64,000 nt of DNA from Trichomonas vaginalis G3 (lineage: Eukaryota > Parabasalia > Trichomonadida > Trichomonadidae). Each line of letters starts with the position of its first letter. Position 1 is the first letter of the stretch. Positions 1-9,819 of this stretch are shown here, piece by piece. Below the pieces are notes generated by a model. That model saw only the letters and a program-made list of their open reading frames with translations, ran no database searches and was not told where the DNA came from. Location of the stretch: the NCBI RefSeq assembly GCF_026262505.1, contig NC_067206.1, forward strand, positions 6,600,879 to 6,664,878, written 5' to 3'. The position numbers and the translations under genes were made by a program.

Positions 1-132
1 GCAGAAATTCTTATTTCAAATGGTGCAGATATCAATGCTGAAAACGGATATGAATCTACCCCTCTTTATTATGCAGCCAGGTGTAATAGCAAAGAAACGG
101 CAGAAATTCTTATTTCAAACAAGGCAAAATAA
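1..132 (+). CDS. Ankyrin-repeat protein, C-terminal end (partial)
   Basis: The frame is open from the window edge to a TAA at 130-132 and gives 43 residues. They form one full ankyrin repeat and the start of another: a turn of the NGADINAENG type, then a TPLYYAA helix and the NSKETAEILIS helix. The segment AEILIS occurs twice, 33 residues apart, which is the ankyrin period. Ankyrin repeats are protein-binding scaffolds. Large families with this NSKETAEILIS wording are known from Trichomonas, which supports the organism call. The partner and function cannot be told from this end piece. The stop is TAAA, matching the trichomonad habit of overlapping stop codon and polyadenylation signal. Confidence 0.85.
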   Translation, partial: AEILISNGADINAENGYESTPLYYAARCNSKETAEILISNKAK

Positions 133-414
133 AGAGTCTCTTGTTATATTCTACTTACACAATGATTTATTCATTGAGTCCTTATTCTCGAAACAAAAAG
201 TAAACTTGATCGGAATATTTCCTCAATCTGTTTTACTCCTTGTTATATTCAGGTTTATTATCTGGATTAATTTGCATCCAAACCAATAACAACTTATTGG
301 AGAGTTGTCATCCTCATTGCAAAAATTTTTCTAATGTTTCCATTTGAAAAATTCTTGTATAAATTTTGCATAAAACAAGATATTATCATCTTACAAGATT
401 TATATAAAAAAGAT
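133..414. other. AT-rich intergenic stretch
   Basis: No convincing coding frame or repeat is seen between the ankyrin gene end and the decayed gene that follows. Confidence 0.5.
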
Positions 415-1000
415 GTAATTAATAAAATTAATATTCTCAACAAATGTAAGAGCGACATCAAGTGGTGTTGCCTTGCCTTGGACAACAGATTCAATCTTGT
501 AATTGCCAGCTTCACCGAACGACGCCACTGCAGTAAGCAGGGCTCTTCCTTGGCTGCCATTGCTCTGAAGATCTCTGCGCCTGGTCCAGGAAGACATGTT
601 GACTTGTAAGTGAGGTGGTTGAGGAGCCTTGTGATTGCATCCTGGATTCCGTCGAGCCTGTTGATATAGACGAAGAGCTGGCATCCGATATCAGGAAGCT
701 TCTTAACTTTTGCAGCACTGCGGCTCCACATGTTGCAAGCTCTGAGGATGGCGAATCTTGCAGCGGAATATGCCTGTGTCCACCTCTTGGCCTCTGTGGA
801 GCACTACATCAATCAGAGGCCTGCAACAAGCAACAATGGCGAAAAAGAGGAAGTTCCTTCTGACACTTTGTAACGTAAACATCCTTTCCGTTGTATGCTC
901 CAACCTTTTGGCCTTTTTTGTCGACTTCGATTGATGCAACTGAAACTTCCTGTTTATCAGCATGACGGATGATTGTAGTGTTCTCAATTCTTACAATGAT
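415..1000 (-). pseudogene. Decayed protein-coding gene, family not recognised
   Basis: This stretch is clearly richer in GC than its surroundings and reads like coding sequence on the minus strand, but no single frame runs through it. Successive protein-like segments lie in at least three places. Near 870-1000 there is a beta-rich segment containing YKIIVRIENTTIIRHADK. Around 600-770 there is a helical segment containing CQLFVYINRLDGI. Near 430-560 there is a segment containing ASFGEAGNYKIE. The segments change frame several times and one internal stop lies near 810. No family was recognised, so the function is unknown. It may be a host pseudogene or a fragment left by a transposition. Confidence 0.45.
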
Positions 1001-1104
1001 TTTATACTCAAAAATGCTTTACATCAGATATATATGTAGCTACACATATAAATTATCAATATCAAGATTTGTAATTTTTTACTCGTTTTTTTTTACCAAA
1101 AAAA

Positions 1105-2736
1105 ATGAATTCAACTCCTGTTGTTATTGATACAGGAAGTGGATTCACTAAAGTCGGTTTTGCAGGATATTATGAACCAAAAGTTGAATTTCCAACTGTT
1201 GTTGGTGTTCCTAAAGATAGTACAGCACTAATTGGCGGAAAAAACGTTGATTTTTTTGTAGGCAACGAAGTTTTTACGAAATCAGATTTGGTTGACATCT
1301 CAAAGCCAATTGAAAACGGTGTTATTGTGAATTGGGACGATATTGAAAAAGTTTGGCATCATACGTATTATAACGAACTTCTTGTTGTCCCAGACCAGCA
1401 TCCAGTTATCATTACAGAGAAACAATGCGCAACTCAGCATGCAAGAGAGAAAACAATACAGATGTTTTTCGAAACTTTCAACGTTCCTGGATATTATTCA
1501 GGCGTACAATCAGTATTTGCTCTTCTCTCATGCGGACTAACGACTGGCATAGTTTGGGATGGCGGTGAGGGATATAGTTCTGTTGTTCCTGTTTACGAAG
1601 GATATCAACAACCTCATGCAGTGCTTCAATCTCCAATTTGCGGAGAGGTTCTAACAAAATTCTTTACAGATAAACTTAATGCAGCTGGTACTGATACATC
1701 TTTCCTTAAACCAAACGATATTGCAGGTTTGAAAGAAAATAAATGCCGTGTGAATAGAAAAATTGACGAAAATAGAGCGAAAACATCGCAATCATTGAAA
1801 CGAAGGAAGATTTTTCAAAAAGAATTGCATTCTCAGAACGAATCTGAAGCAGAAGCGGATTATGACACCGCTGAAGTATTATTCAATCCATCAATTGCAC
1901 AACTATCCACTCCATCTATACCAGAAACCATCGTTCAGTCGCTTTTGCTAGTTGATACAGCTGTTCGCTATGAGATGCTTCCAAATGTTGTTTTATCAGG
2001 CGGCTGTTCGATGTTTTCCGGTCTCCCTGAGCGTATGGAATCAGAAATTATAGGAATTGATATAAAACCTTTATTACAACCGGGGGAAACTCTTCCTCCT
2101 CCAAAAAGAAGAACTCACGGAGAAACATCAATCCAGAACAATTCATCTTTACAGTCATCATCACTTCAAGCTTCTTCGATGCAGGCTGCCGTGAAAGGAC
2201 AAAAGATTTCTGCAAAGAATTCTGGATTTTTAGGGGAAAAGCAACAAGCTCAGTTCAGTTTGGATGATGATTCTTTGGCTTTGACTCCTGAAGAATTGCA
2301 TTCGATGTCTCCGGAAGAAATGCTCGATTTAATTGATCCGAATATTAAAAACGATAAGAACTATAAAGTACCAAAACTTGAAGATATGATCATACCTGAC
2401 CCTATTGATCTTCGCCTGAAGATTCCTGGTGATTTCCTTCCTCCTTCCCAAAAATACGGTTTACCTTTAACAAATGAGACACTTTTACTCACAGAAAATG
2501 GGTATATCATACCATATGAGCGATATAAATGCTTAATACAATACCAAAAGGCAAGAAAAGTTAAAGTTCCAGTTGGATTAAATGCTCATGTTACAGCACC
2601 TCCAGAGAGAAAGAATTCTGTATGGATAGGAGGATCTGTTCTTGGATCACTTGACCAATTCCCTGATCTTTTGATTTCTAAAGAAGAATATAAAGAAACA
2701 GGATCTTGGATTGTTCAAATGAAATGCTATAGCTAA
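1105..2736 (+). CDS. Actin-related protein with ~170-residue insert
   Basis: The product is 543 residues against about 375 for actin. The N-terminal phosphate loop VIDTGSGFTKVGFAG is at residues 7-21, the second phosphate loop WDGGEGYSSVVPVYEG at about 151-166, and the adenosine motif VVLSGGCSMFSGLPERM at 295-311. The C-terminus is actin-like: APPERKNSVWIGGSVLG at about 498-514, then ISKEEY and a final KC motif. The extra length lies between the adenosine motif and the last subdomain (about 320-488) and is rich in Ser, Gln, Pro and acidic residues. Nuclear ARPs of chromatin-remodelling complexes often carry such inserts, but no ARP class can be assigned, so a nuclear role is inference. It converges with the isomerase gene 110 bp downstream. 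The ATG is the first in frame. Confidence 0.9.
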   Translation: MNSTPVVIDTGSGFTKVGFAGYYEPKVEFPTVVGVPKDSTALIGGKNVDFFVGNEVFTKSDLVDISKPIENGVIVNWDDIEKVWHHTYYNELLVVPDQHPVIITEKQCATQHAREKTIQMFFETFNVPGYYSGVQSVFALLSCGLTTGIVWDGGEGYSSVVPVYEGYQQPHAVLQSPICGEVLTKFFTDKLNAAGTDTSFLKPNDIAGLKENKCRVNRKIDENRAKTSQSLKRRKIFQKELHSQNESEAEADYDTAEVLFNPSIAQLSTPSIPETIVQSLLLVDTAVRYEMLPNVVLSGGCSMFSGLPERMESEIIGIDIKPLLQPGETLPPPKRRTHGETSIQNNSSLQSSSLQASSMQAAVKGQKISAKNSGFLGEKQQAQFSLDDDSLALTPEELHSMSPEEMLDLIDPNIKNDKNYKVPKLEDMIIPDPIDLRLKIPGDFLPPSQKYGLPLTNETLLLTENGYIIPYERYKCLIQYQKARKVKVPVGLNAHVTAPPERKNSVWIGGSVLGSLDQFPDLLISKEEYKETGSWIVQMKCYS

Positions 2737-2846
2737 GAATTTATATATTTTGTTTGAATTATATGTATTTATTGTTATTTAAAGAAAATTTTGTAAGTAA
2801 TTATTTTTATTTAAAAGAATATTTATTATTTGCAAATGACTATTAT

Positions 2847-3281
2847 TTACTCGAGAGCCATGATCTTGTTAACACGGCGCTCATGACGATCGCCGAGGAA
2901 ATCTGTTGTAAGGAATGTTTTGACGATATCAATAGCTGTTTCTGGGCCAATGATACGTGCACCCATAGCAACGATGTTAGCATTGTTGTGCTGGCGGCAG
3001 AGTTGAGCTGTAAGGTGTTCGTGGCAAAGAGCGCATCTGATTCCCTTGCATTTGTTAGCAGCAATGGAAATTCCGATACCAGTTCCGCAGATAAGAACAC
3101 CCAGTTGAGCGTTTCCTGACTCAATTTCCTTAGCAGCGGCTTGAGCGAAGTCTGGATAGTCAACAGATTCTGTAGAATTTGTGCCAACATCAATAACTTC
3201 GTGGCCAAGGGACTTGACTGTATCAATAACTGTTTGCTTTAAGGCAAAGCCACCATGGTCGCATCCAACGACAATCTTCAT
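2847..3281 (-). CDS. rpiB: Ribose-5-phosphate isomerase B
   Basis: The 144-residue product matches the RpiB/LacAB family over its full usual length. The family interconverts ribulose 5-phosphate and ribose 5-phosphate in the cytosolic pentose phosphate pathway. Visible landmarks are the N-terminal CDHGG substrate motif (residues 7-11), the catalytic-type Cys in LICGTGIG (Cys65, Thr67), the HNNAN segment with a catalytic-type His (about 99-103), and the phosphate-binding arginines in GDRHERRV near the C-terminus. This is the bacterial-type enzyme, unrelated to RpiA. An initiator sits 8 nt upstream of the ATG and fixes the start. Confidence 0.96.
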   Translation of the reverse strand: MKIVVGCDHGGFALKQTVIDTVKSLGHEVIDVGTNSTESVDYPDFAQAAAKEIESGNAQLGVLICGTGIGISIAANKCKGIRCALCHEHLTAQLCRQHNNANIVAMGARIIGPETAIDIVKTFLTTDFLGDRHERRVNKIMALE

Positions 3282-3285
3282 TTTG

Positions 3286-3291
3286 AAGTGA
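3286..3291 (-). promoter_or_regulatory. Initiator (Inr) of rpiB
   Basis: On the minus strand this reads TCACTT, matching the Trichomonas initiator TCA(+1)(Y)(T/A). The predicted first transcribed A lies 8 nt before the ATG, typical of the very short trichomonad leaders. Confidence 0.7.
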
Positions 3292-3961
3292 TTTTGTCAC
3301 ATTTTTTGATCGGGTTATTTTTGAATACTTTCGACAATTGAAAGAAAATTTACTATCAATCATAGTGTTTTCTATTGGTTTATGCGAATATATACTATAT
3401 ATGAGCCAATTAGTAACTCAGCTTGTTATACATATTATTGAACAACATTTACAGATAAACATATTTGTTTCTTAATGGTGTATACTATTTTTTAATCTAT
3501 TTTTGAGTTAATAAGCTGGATATGTTGCAACAAATATTGATTCCTAAGCCTTAATACAATATTTTGCTAAGGATAACAAATATACTTGAGAGCGAAGTCC
3601 TTTATTTAATAAATTACCATGTATTCAATCAAACAACTTTATTCTTACAATACTATGTTCTGATACTTGATAAAATGGTGTAAAATATATCGAATATGGA
3701 TTTTTTTTTCGATTGGTATATTATTCAGTAATGTCTTTTGTATATATCGTTACATTGTCGAAGATAACATACTCTCCTAAAGGGGATGCTTAGTAAATCA
3801 AATTAAAATCGATTTTATTCACTTGAATATCTTAATGTATCATATATTTGGCTAATCTGATTGATGGATTTATATCAAAATCAGTATGAGAGCATGATCA
3901 TGCATGAACTCAGATGAGCGCAAATTCTGATAAAAAACCTTCGATATAAAAAATTTATAAA
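3292..3961. other. Intergenic region between divergent host genes
   Basis: About 670 bp of AT-rich DNA separates rpiB (minus strand) from the propeller gene (plus strand). No open frame or clear repeat is seen. No good TCA(Y)(W) initiator is found close to the ATG at 3962. Confidence 0.5.
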
Positions 3962-6523
3962 ATGCCAAAATCTCTGATTCCTCAATTTCCTCCAGAGTTC
4001 GTCAATGGCAATATTGATGCCATGGATGTTAGTAATTATGGTGTAATTGCTCTCGCTTCTGGAAATCTTGTCAATTTCTTTTCATACGAAAATAGAGTCA
4101 TTCAAAGATCTTTTTCTGTCATTCCAACACTGTCAACAATTACAGTACTTAAATTTAATAAATTTAAACAAGAAATATTAATCGGTGACGCAGGTGGGCG
4201 CTTTTGCATTTATGATCTCATAGATCTCAAAGTAATTGCATCGACACCACCACTTAGGGATCCAACACCAATCTGCGACATGATCTGGTATGATAATTTC
4301 ATTCTAACAACAAATGGAAATCGTTATCTAAGTTGCTATCAAATAAATCGTGCAAAAACTACAGAATTCTCTCTTTTATGGACACTTCAATTACCTTTAT
4401 TATTTATAAGAATGAAATTCGATGAACTTAATAATAATTACGTTTTACTTTACGGACATGACAATTCTTTCCTTGTTTTACCAATAACTAGTCTCAAAGA
4501 AATACCAATAAGCGACTTGAACGTTCTCGAAACAACTTCTAACATAAGAGATGCTCAATTTCACTATCATTTGCCAGGATATGCTATTTTTGTACTCGAA
4601 GCTGCTGTATGCTTATACAACATGCAGTCTGGACGATTGGTAAGCGTTGTCCAATCTTCTCAAACAACTTCGCCATTTGAGTCGATAATTCAATTCAGAT
4701 CCAAGCATGACGAGTTGATTGTACGCCATTTCAATGGTACTTTAACGCTCTATTCCGTTACGGATCCGTACAATCTTTATGCCAAAAAATACGCGATTCA
4801 CATGCAATTGAAGCAACGACTGTTCATGGCTGTAAAAGACCCATCTGATGATGATACAGTTATTTTATTCTATCATCCTTTCGGTTTAGCAGTCTTTGAT
4901 GTTAAAAGATACATGATTTTGTCTGTTTGCCCACTTTTCACCTGCAAATCATTATGTTTCGACAGCGATGGAACAACATACGTCAATGGTATGTCTAAAG
5001 GTCTTATTTGCGTTGGAGATCTCCATGATTATTCGAAAGTTACTTCATTCAACGTTTCCGATGAAGATGTAACATTTGTTTCTGTCAGCAAATCAATTGT
5101 TACATGGGCCACCGAGTCCTCAGTCGGTTCCATCAACCTAGAAACCAGAAAAGTAATTCAATATCCACAAAACGACAAACCACTGAAAGTTGTTGGCAGT
5201 CGTAATGGTGGCTTGCTTGTATTACGTCGTCCGGAGCTATTAGGCGTTTTCATCAACGGAAAAGAGAACAGAATTTCATTTAATTCTCAGATCACCACAT
5301 TTTCTCTCCAAGAAGACGAATCCACATTCGACAACGGTTCCCTTGTAGTTGTCACCGAGAACCACGCTATTTATTTCATCAAATATGCAGGTGGATGCGT
5401 TGAAGCCCCATTTTTGCAGATGAGAGTTTTAGAACAGATGGGAACAGTCACGCAAATCGCCTGGTACGGCCACGACATTGTCACAGGCTCAAAGGAAGGC
5501 ATCCTCACGAGTTTCGACATCAGAAACCCTCAGCCGGAACTCTTCAACCGCTCCGAACTTCCAATTCTTTCTCTAAAATACAGAGATGGAACATTGTTCG
5601 GAATGACAGGAACAAGCGTTTTTATCGGCGTAAAAGGTGGCATGGCAAATGGCACTTTTAATTCAATTGTTCCAATTTCTGCCACAATGTTTGCATACAT
5701 CACAAACAATGGTCATGTGAGGGTATGTGATGCAGCATCTTTGGAAGCTGTTCCTGATTTACCACTCAAGCAACCACGCGATAAATTCAACACTGAAATT
5801 CTCTTGGACATCAAAACAATCATTCAAAACAACCCAAGTTTGAGGATGATGTCGATGAGTTGTGCAGGAGATGAAAAGAGTTTATTGTGCAATAGAATTT
5901 ACGCGCATTTGAGTGAGAAAGAGAATGCAGAGAAATGGTTTGTCATCAGACAATTATGTTATGCAAATAGAGAGAAAGATGTTGTTGGATTACTCAATGA
6001 CATTAATCCTGATGATCCAAGGTTTATGTTTGTTTCTGCACTTGGAATTATGTTGCTTGCGGATTCACAAAAGAAGAATGAAGTGCAAAGCGAGTTCATC
6101 AAATCTACAAGCATGAAATTGTTTGGAGCAAACAGAATTCCTGATGCTGTAACTCTTCTGACATTGACAGGATTTGATAAAATTGCTGTCGAAAAGTTGT
6201 TGGAAATAAACTTGTTTAATTCTGCACTTCCGATGATAAGATGCAGAGTTGAAAAACAGGATAAGTATTGTTATGTTATGAAGATTGCTGTGAAGAAGGC
6301 AAATGATGGAAATTATGCTTCTGCAGCTGCTTTCTTTGCTTCGGCTGGTGAATATCATGGAACTTTGTTTTGCTTGTGGAAATTGAATTTGATCACTGAC
6401 GCTTTAGTTGTTTTAGAGAAAGCGGAAGTCAAGGAAATGAATTCTGATTTCGCAAGCCAAATTAATAATTTTGTAGCATTAGATGAGCTTGTTAAGCTTA
6501 TCAAGAAATATTCTTTATTTTAA
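3962..6523 (+). CDS. WD40/beta-propeller plus alpha-solenoid protein
   Basis: The product is 853 residues. About the first 600 residues are a long series of short beta-strand repeats with WD-like ends, such as GRFCIYDL near residue 80 and GILTSFDI near 520, consistent with one or two beta-propellers. From about 610 to the end the sequence is helical and repetitive (EKWFVIRQLCYANREKD, then paired helices), like the solenoid of WDR11, coatomer or IFT-type proteins. This order is typical of membrane-traffic or ciliary scaffold proteins. A WDR11-like assignment is only a guess. The gene ends TAATAAACA. Its last 199 codons are duplicated in inverted orientation at 39995-40595. Confidence 0.75.
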   Translation: MPKSLIPQFPPEFVNGNIDAMDVSNYGVIALASGNLVNFFSYENRVIQRSFSVIPTLSTITVLKFNKFKQEILIGDAGGRFCIYDLIDLKVIASTPPLRDPTPICDMIWYDNFILTTNGNRYLSCYQINRAKTTEFSLLWTLQLPLLFIRMKFDELNNNYVLLYGHDNSFLVLPITSLKEIPISDLNVLETTSNIRDAQFHYHLPGYAIFVLEAAVCLYNMQSGRLVSVVQSSQTTSPFESIIQFRSKHDELIVRHFNGTLTLYSVTDPYNLYAKKYAIHMQLKQRLFMAVKDPSDDDTVILFYHPFGLAVFDVKRYMILSVCPLFTCKSLCFDSDGTTYVNGMSKGLICVGDLHDYSKVTSFNVSDEDVTFVSVSKSIVTWATESSVGSINLETRKVIQYPQNDKPLKVVGSRNGGLLVLRRPELLGVFINGKENRISFNSQITTFSLQEDESTFDNGSLVVVTENHAIYFIKYAGGCVEAPFLQMRVLEQMGTVTQIAWYGHDIVTGSKEGILTSFDIRNPQPELFNRSELPILSLKYRDGTLFGMTGTSVFIGVKGGMANGTFNSIVPISATMFAYITNNGHVRVCDAASLEAVPDLPLKQPRDKFNTEILLDIKTIIQNNPSLRMMSMSCAGDEKSLLCNRIYAHLSEKENAEKWFVIRQLCYANREKDVVGLLNDINPDDPRFMFVSALGIMLLADSQKKNEVQSEFIKSTSMKLFGANRIPDAVTLLTLTGFDKIAVEKLLEINLFNSALPMIRCRVEKQDKYCYVMKIAVKKANDGNYASAAAFFASAGEYHGTLFCLWKLNLITDALVVLEKAEVKEMNSDFASQINNFVALDELVKLIKKYSLF

Positions 6524-6887
6524 TAAACATATTTTTTTAAAAGTAATTTTATATAAATGCAAAAATTACAATTCCTATTGATAATAGAAATAAGTAACTA
6601 GAAAGGAGTATCAATATATATGGTAGACAATTGCCTATTTGTAAGATTCAGCAAACTATGAGCGCGAAGAATTATTTGTTGGTTTGGATGAACACTCAAA
6701 AGTTTTGAATCTAAAAAGCAATAACTTGCTAAATAGAAAATTTGATAACAATAATTTCAAGTTAATGATGATTCAAGATATGTAATAATATTGCATGCCC
6801 AATCATTTAAGGTAAGAACTTGGTGAATAATAAACAGATTATCTCTCTATTCAGCTCATTAAAAATGTAATATAATATAAATATTGT
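6524..6887. other. Intergenic, between convergent host genes
   Basis: 364 bp of AT-rich DNA between the tail-to-tail ends of the propeller and beta-helix genes. No gene is visible. An inverted copy lies at about 39631-39994. Confidence 0.5.
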
Positions 6888-8864
6888 TTAAACGAGAAAA
6901 GTTTTGTTCACAGCTGAGTTATCGTCTTTTTTGCGCTTTACAATTATAAATCCTATAATAATTGCAATAACAACAGCAGCAGCTAAGAAAACACAAACTA
7001 ATACAATTGCAACAGTTTTTCCTTTTCCGGAAGACTTTTTAATCAGTCCGATTTCGCTCATGTCAATTGGTTCAATGCCGAGTTTGTTAAGTCTGGAACC
7101 CTTTTTGATGGAGTAATCTCCATTCTCAAAATCTGCAAAGTCAGATTCGTTTGCATCAATGTTGTTGTCGTAATAAATTTCATCCATTATCGTTGCATTT
7201 AAATATCTATTTGTGTTATTACAAAAAATATTGTGTGAAAAAATAGCTGATGGAGGAATCAATGGTGTTTTAACAGTTCCTCTCTTATAGAATTCATCAA
7301 TCTTGGTGATATTTTCGTATCTCTCTGAATATGGTGGCAAATAACCAGCGACTTTTGGATTTCCTGTGATATTGTAATAGTTTTTCATCAAACTTTTATG
7401 GACATCTGCAAGACCCGGCATAGCACACATTGCCCTAGTTAAAAGTGCGAACTCACTTCCAATAAATACATTGTTTTTTACAATGTAATCTCTACCACCA
7501 TTTACCAAAAGCCCGGATTTAACTTTATATAAAATGTTGTTTGTCACTAGAGCTGTACGCACGCATGAATCGAAATAAAATCCAATGATGATGGGTTTAG
7601 GAGTGAAGACATCGTGGATGTAGTTGTTCCTAAGTATGTTTCCTCGAAACGTGTAGTCGTTTCCTAAATATATAACACCGTTATCAGAAGCTTCCTGAAG
7701 TAGATGATGCATCTCATTTTTCTCAAACAAATGATCGTTTCCAGTTATAATAATTCCGGATTGAGGACCATTATATATAAGGCAATTGCGTACTGTGTGG
7801 CCGACACCCACTAATAAAATAGCAGGATAAGAGCTTCTGGACAAGTTACCAAAATAATAAAATTCACAATTGTAAATTAAATTGTTACTTTTTTCTAAAG
7901 TAGCTCTGTTTCCTCCACTCATAATAAGTCCGTAATTCAAAGTGTTGTGGATTAGACTGTTATTTAATGTAATATTTGACCCATACAACATTAGGCCATT
8001 GAGACCAATATTGAACACTTTTACATTATCAATGGTTACATTTGTGCAATAATAAAATTCAATACCATTATAACATGTTGCTTCAATAGATATGTCTCGG
8101 ATTTCTATGTCATGAGTATTTACTGAACGTATTACTGCTTGAGTTAAATTTGATAAAAATATTTCTGTTTTTGAGTTAATTTTGCCAAAAGGTAAGAAAT
8201 AAAGTATTTTCGTCTCATTGTCAATATAGAAATCTCCTGGATATCGAATCTCTTCAAGAATATTATAGAAGAAAATACCATCACCTTGTTTTGCTAAAAT
8301 AGAATTGCCAGCGTTGCCAAGGTATACTTTCTGATTGCTTTTATCTATCCGAGTTACTTTTTGAGCGGATCCGGACCATCGATAGTTCCAATAACCAAAG
8401 GCCATGATATTAGGATGATATTTCCATGTGTATATGCGAGAATCATTAATCCCAATACCTTTTACTATTGATGTCGCAGTTACTGGAGAAGAAACGTTTA
8501 TAAATTCGCCAACACGAGGATATTGAGCAATATTCATTTGTTGCTGATCAATATATAGATGATTGTGCGAGCATCTAGGCGAATATGTATATCCAAATTG
8601 ATAAAATGGGCGAAGATTTGTGATATTGAATTCTTTGAGATCAATTTGATATATTTTGCTTCTAACACTTTCATCTAGCCTATTTAGAATATTATTGTCT
8701 GTTACTTTGGCCCAATTTGATAATTTGATTCCACCGATTAATCTGGTATTTTTTTCTCCAATGATGCGGGTATGATTTTCTTTGATCTCAATAGGAGATG
8801 ACACATAATTTATACCTGGCTTTAATTGAATATCAACTGCTGATGCTAAAACAGCGAAAAGCAT
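6888..8864 (-). CDS. Beta-helix surface membrane protein
   Basis: The 658-residue product begins with a short hydrophobic signal peptide (MLFAVLASA). A long ectodomain follows, with many N-glycosylation sequons (NxS/T) and repeated short strands containing Asn-rich turns, such as NNSLIHNTLNYGLIMSGG near residues 300-317. This is the look of a right-handed parallel beta-helix of the pectate-lyase fold. Near the C-terminus there is one transmembrane helix (about 617-642), then a basic 16-residue tail (KRKKDDNSAVNKTFLV). It is probably a type I plasma-membrane protein. Any adhesive or carbohydrate-binding role is inference. An initiator 8 nt upstream supports the start. A second, damaged copy lies inverted at 37654-39630. 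Confidence 0.8.
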   Translation of the reverse strand: MLFAVLASAVDIQLKPGINYVSSPIEIKENHTRIIGEKNTRLIGGIKLSNWAKVTDNNILNRLDESVRSKIYQIDLKEFNITNLRPFYQFGYTYSPRCSHNHLYIDQQQMNIAQYPRVGEFINVSSPVTATSIVKGIGINDSRIYTWKYHPNIMAFGYWNYRWSGSAQKVTRIDKSNQKVYLGNAGNSILAKQGDGIFFYNILEEIRYPGDFYIDNETKILYFLPFGKINSKTEIFLSNLTQAVIRSVNTHDIEIRDISIEATCYNGIEFYYCTNVTIDNVKVFNIGLNGLMLYGSNITLNNSLIHNTLNYGLIMSGGNRATLEKSNNLIYNCEFYYFGNLSRSSYPAILLVGVGHTVRNCLIYNGPQSGIIITGNDHLFEKNEMHHLLQEASDNGVIYLGNDYTFRGNILRNNYIHDVFTPKPIIIGFYFDSCVRTALVTNNILYKVKSGLLVNGGRDYIVKNNVFIGSEFALLTRAMCAMPGLADVHKSLMKNYYNITGNPKVAGYLPPYSERYENITKIDEFYKRGTVKTPLIPPSAIFSHNIFCNNTNRYLNATIMDEIYYDNNIDANESDFADFENGDYSIKKGSRLNKLGIEPIDMSEIGLIKKSSGKGKTVAIVLVCVFLAAAVVIAIIIGFIIVKRKKDDNSAVNKTFLV

Positions 8865-8869
8865 TTTTT

Positions 8870-8874
8870 TATGA
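8870..8874 (-). promoter_or_regulatory. Initiator (Inr) of the beta-helix gene
   Basis: On the minus strand the sequence TCATA precedes the ATG, giving an 8-nt leader. The same sequence and spacing are kept in the duplicated copy (37644-37648). Confidence 0.65.
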
Positions 8875-9819
8875 GAGTACTCTTACTCATTCATCAATAT
8901 TTGTAGAATGCTATGAGATCTATTAAATAAAAGAGATATACAATTAATTATCGCTCAAAATTTTGAATTACAGACCCGTGAAATATTATGAAAGAAATCT
9001 TGGCAGGACGAATATTTTTTGTTTATCCATACCCTATGACTCATACATCAAGAGTTCTATGAATCTGACACCAACTATTGTCTAATTCAATGAATTCTAT
9101 CAGAAATTGAATGCTCCACATATCTGCCTGTTGACATTATCTAGAACCGTTTTTTATTTTGATGTCTGAAAAATAATCAAAATATAATGTATATATGATT
9201 AACCAAAGTATGTTTTTATGTTAGTAGATACGAATGCACGAATGTTATAGACCGAAAATAGATTTTTTCGGTTTTCTCTTCAAATAATTGAAAGAATGAT
9301 ACTATTATAGGTTTATTATATTATATAGCATATAATCATGCTATAGCCGAAAATTATAAGTTTTGAGAAGATTGAATATAACACAAATAAATGTGAATGT
9401 AAGTTAAATTGCTTGTTGTTTTTAATAGCTATTTAATGAGAAATCCAATATTGCAAAATTCAAATTGAATGATTGAAAGAACAGAAAAAGTCATTCTTTT
9501 CAATTTCGAATATGTTTCATTGTATTTATAATTATATGACAAATAAGATATTTAAACTTGATTTTTGAAGGAAAATTCACAAAATTGAATAAATTCAAAT
9601 AATTTTTATTCAAAAATAAACTAGTCATTTGAGTTTAATACTAATTATCTATTCAAACTACAAAGTTTGTAATTTAAAATATTCTGTGAGATCAGATTGA
9701 ATTAATTCAAGGTTCTTTTCAATTAATATTAATGACCATATTACGCATTTTCGAACATTCTAAACCAAATATAAAAATGGGAGATGAATGTTAAATTTGC
9801 TAGACATGGGGAGTTGTCT
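8875..9819. other. Gene-free AT-rich DNA upstream of the beta-helix gene
   Basis: No open frame of note. The stretch is part of the inverted duplication. A 30-bp piece of it (9208-9237) recurs at the outer breakpoint of the right arm (40591-40620). Confidence 0.5.

Noticed and set aside
2754-3119. Plus-strand open frame opposite rpiB
   Set aside because: It is a mirror of the well-supported isomerase gene and has no family resemblance.
6904-7116. Plus-strand frame opposite the beta-helix gene tail
   Set aside because: It is the antisense of the transmembrane tail codons and recurs only because the gene is duplicated.
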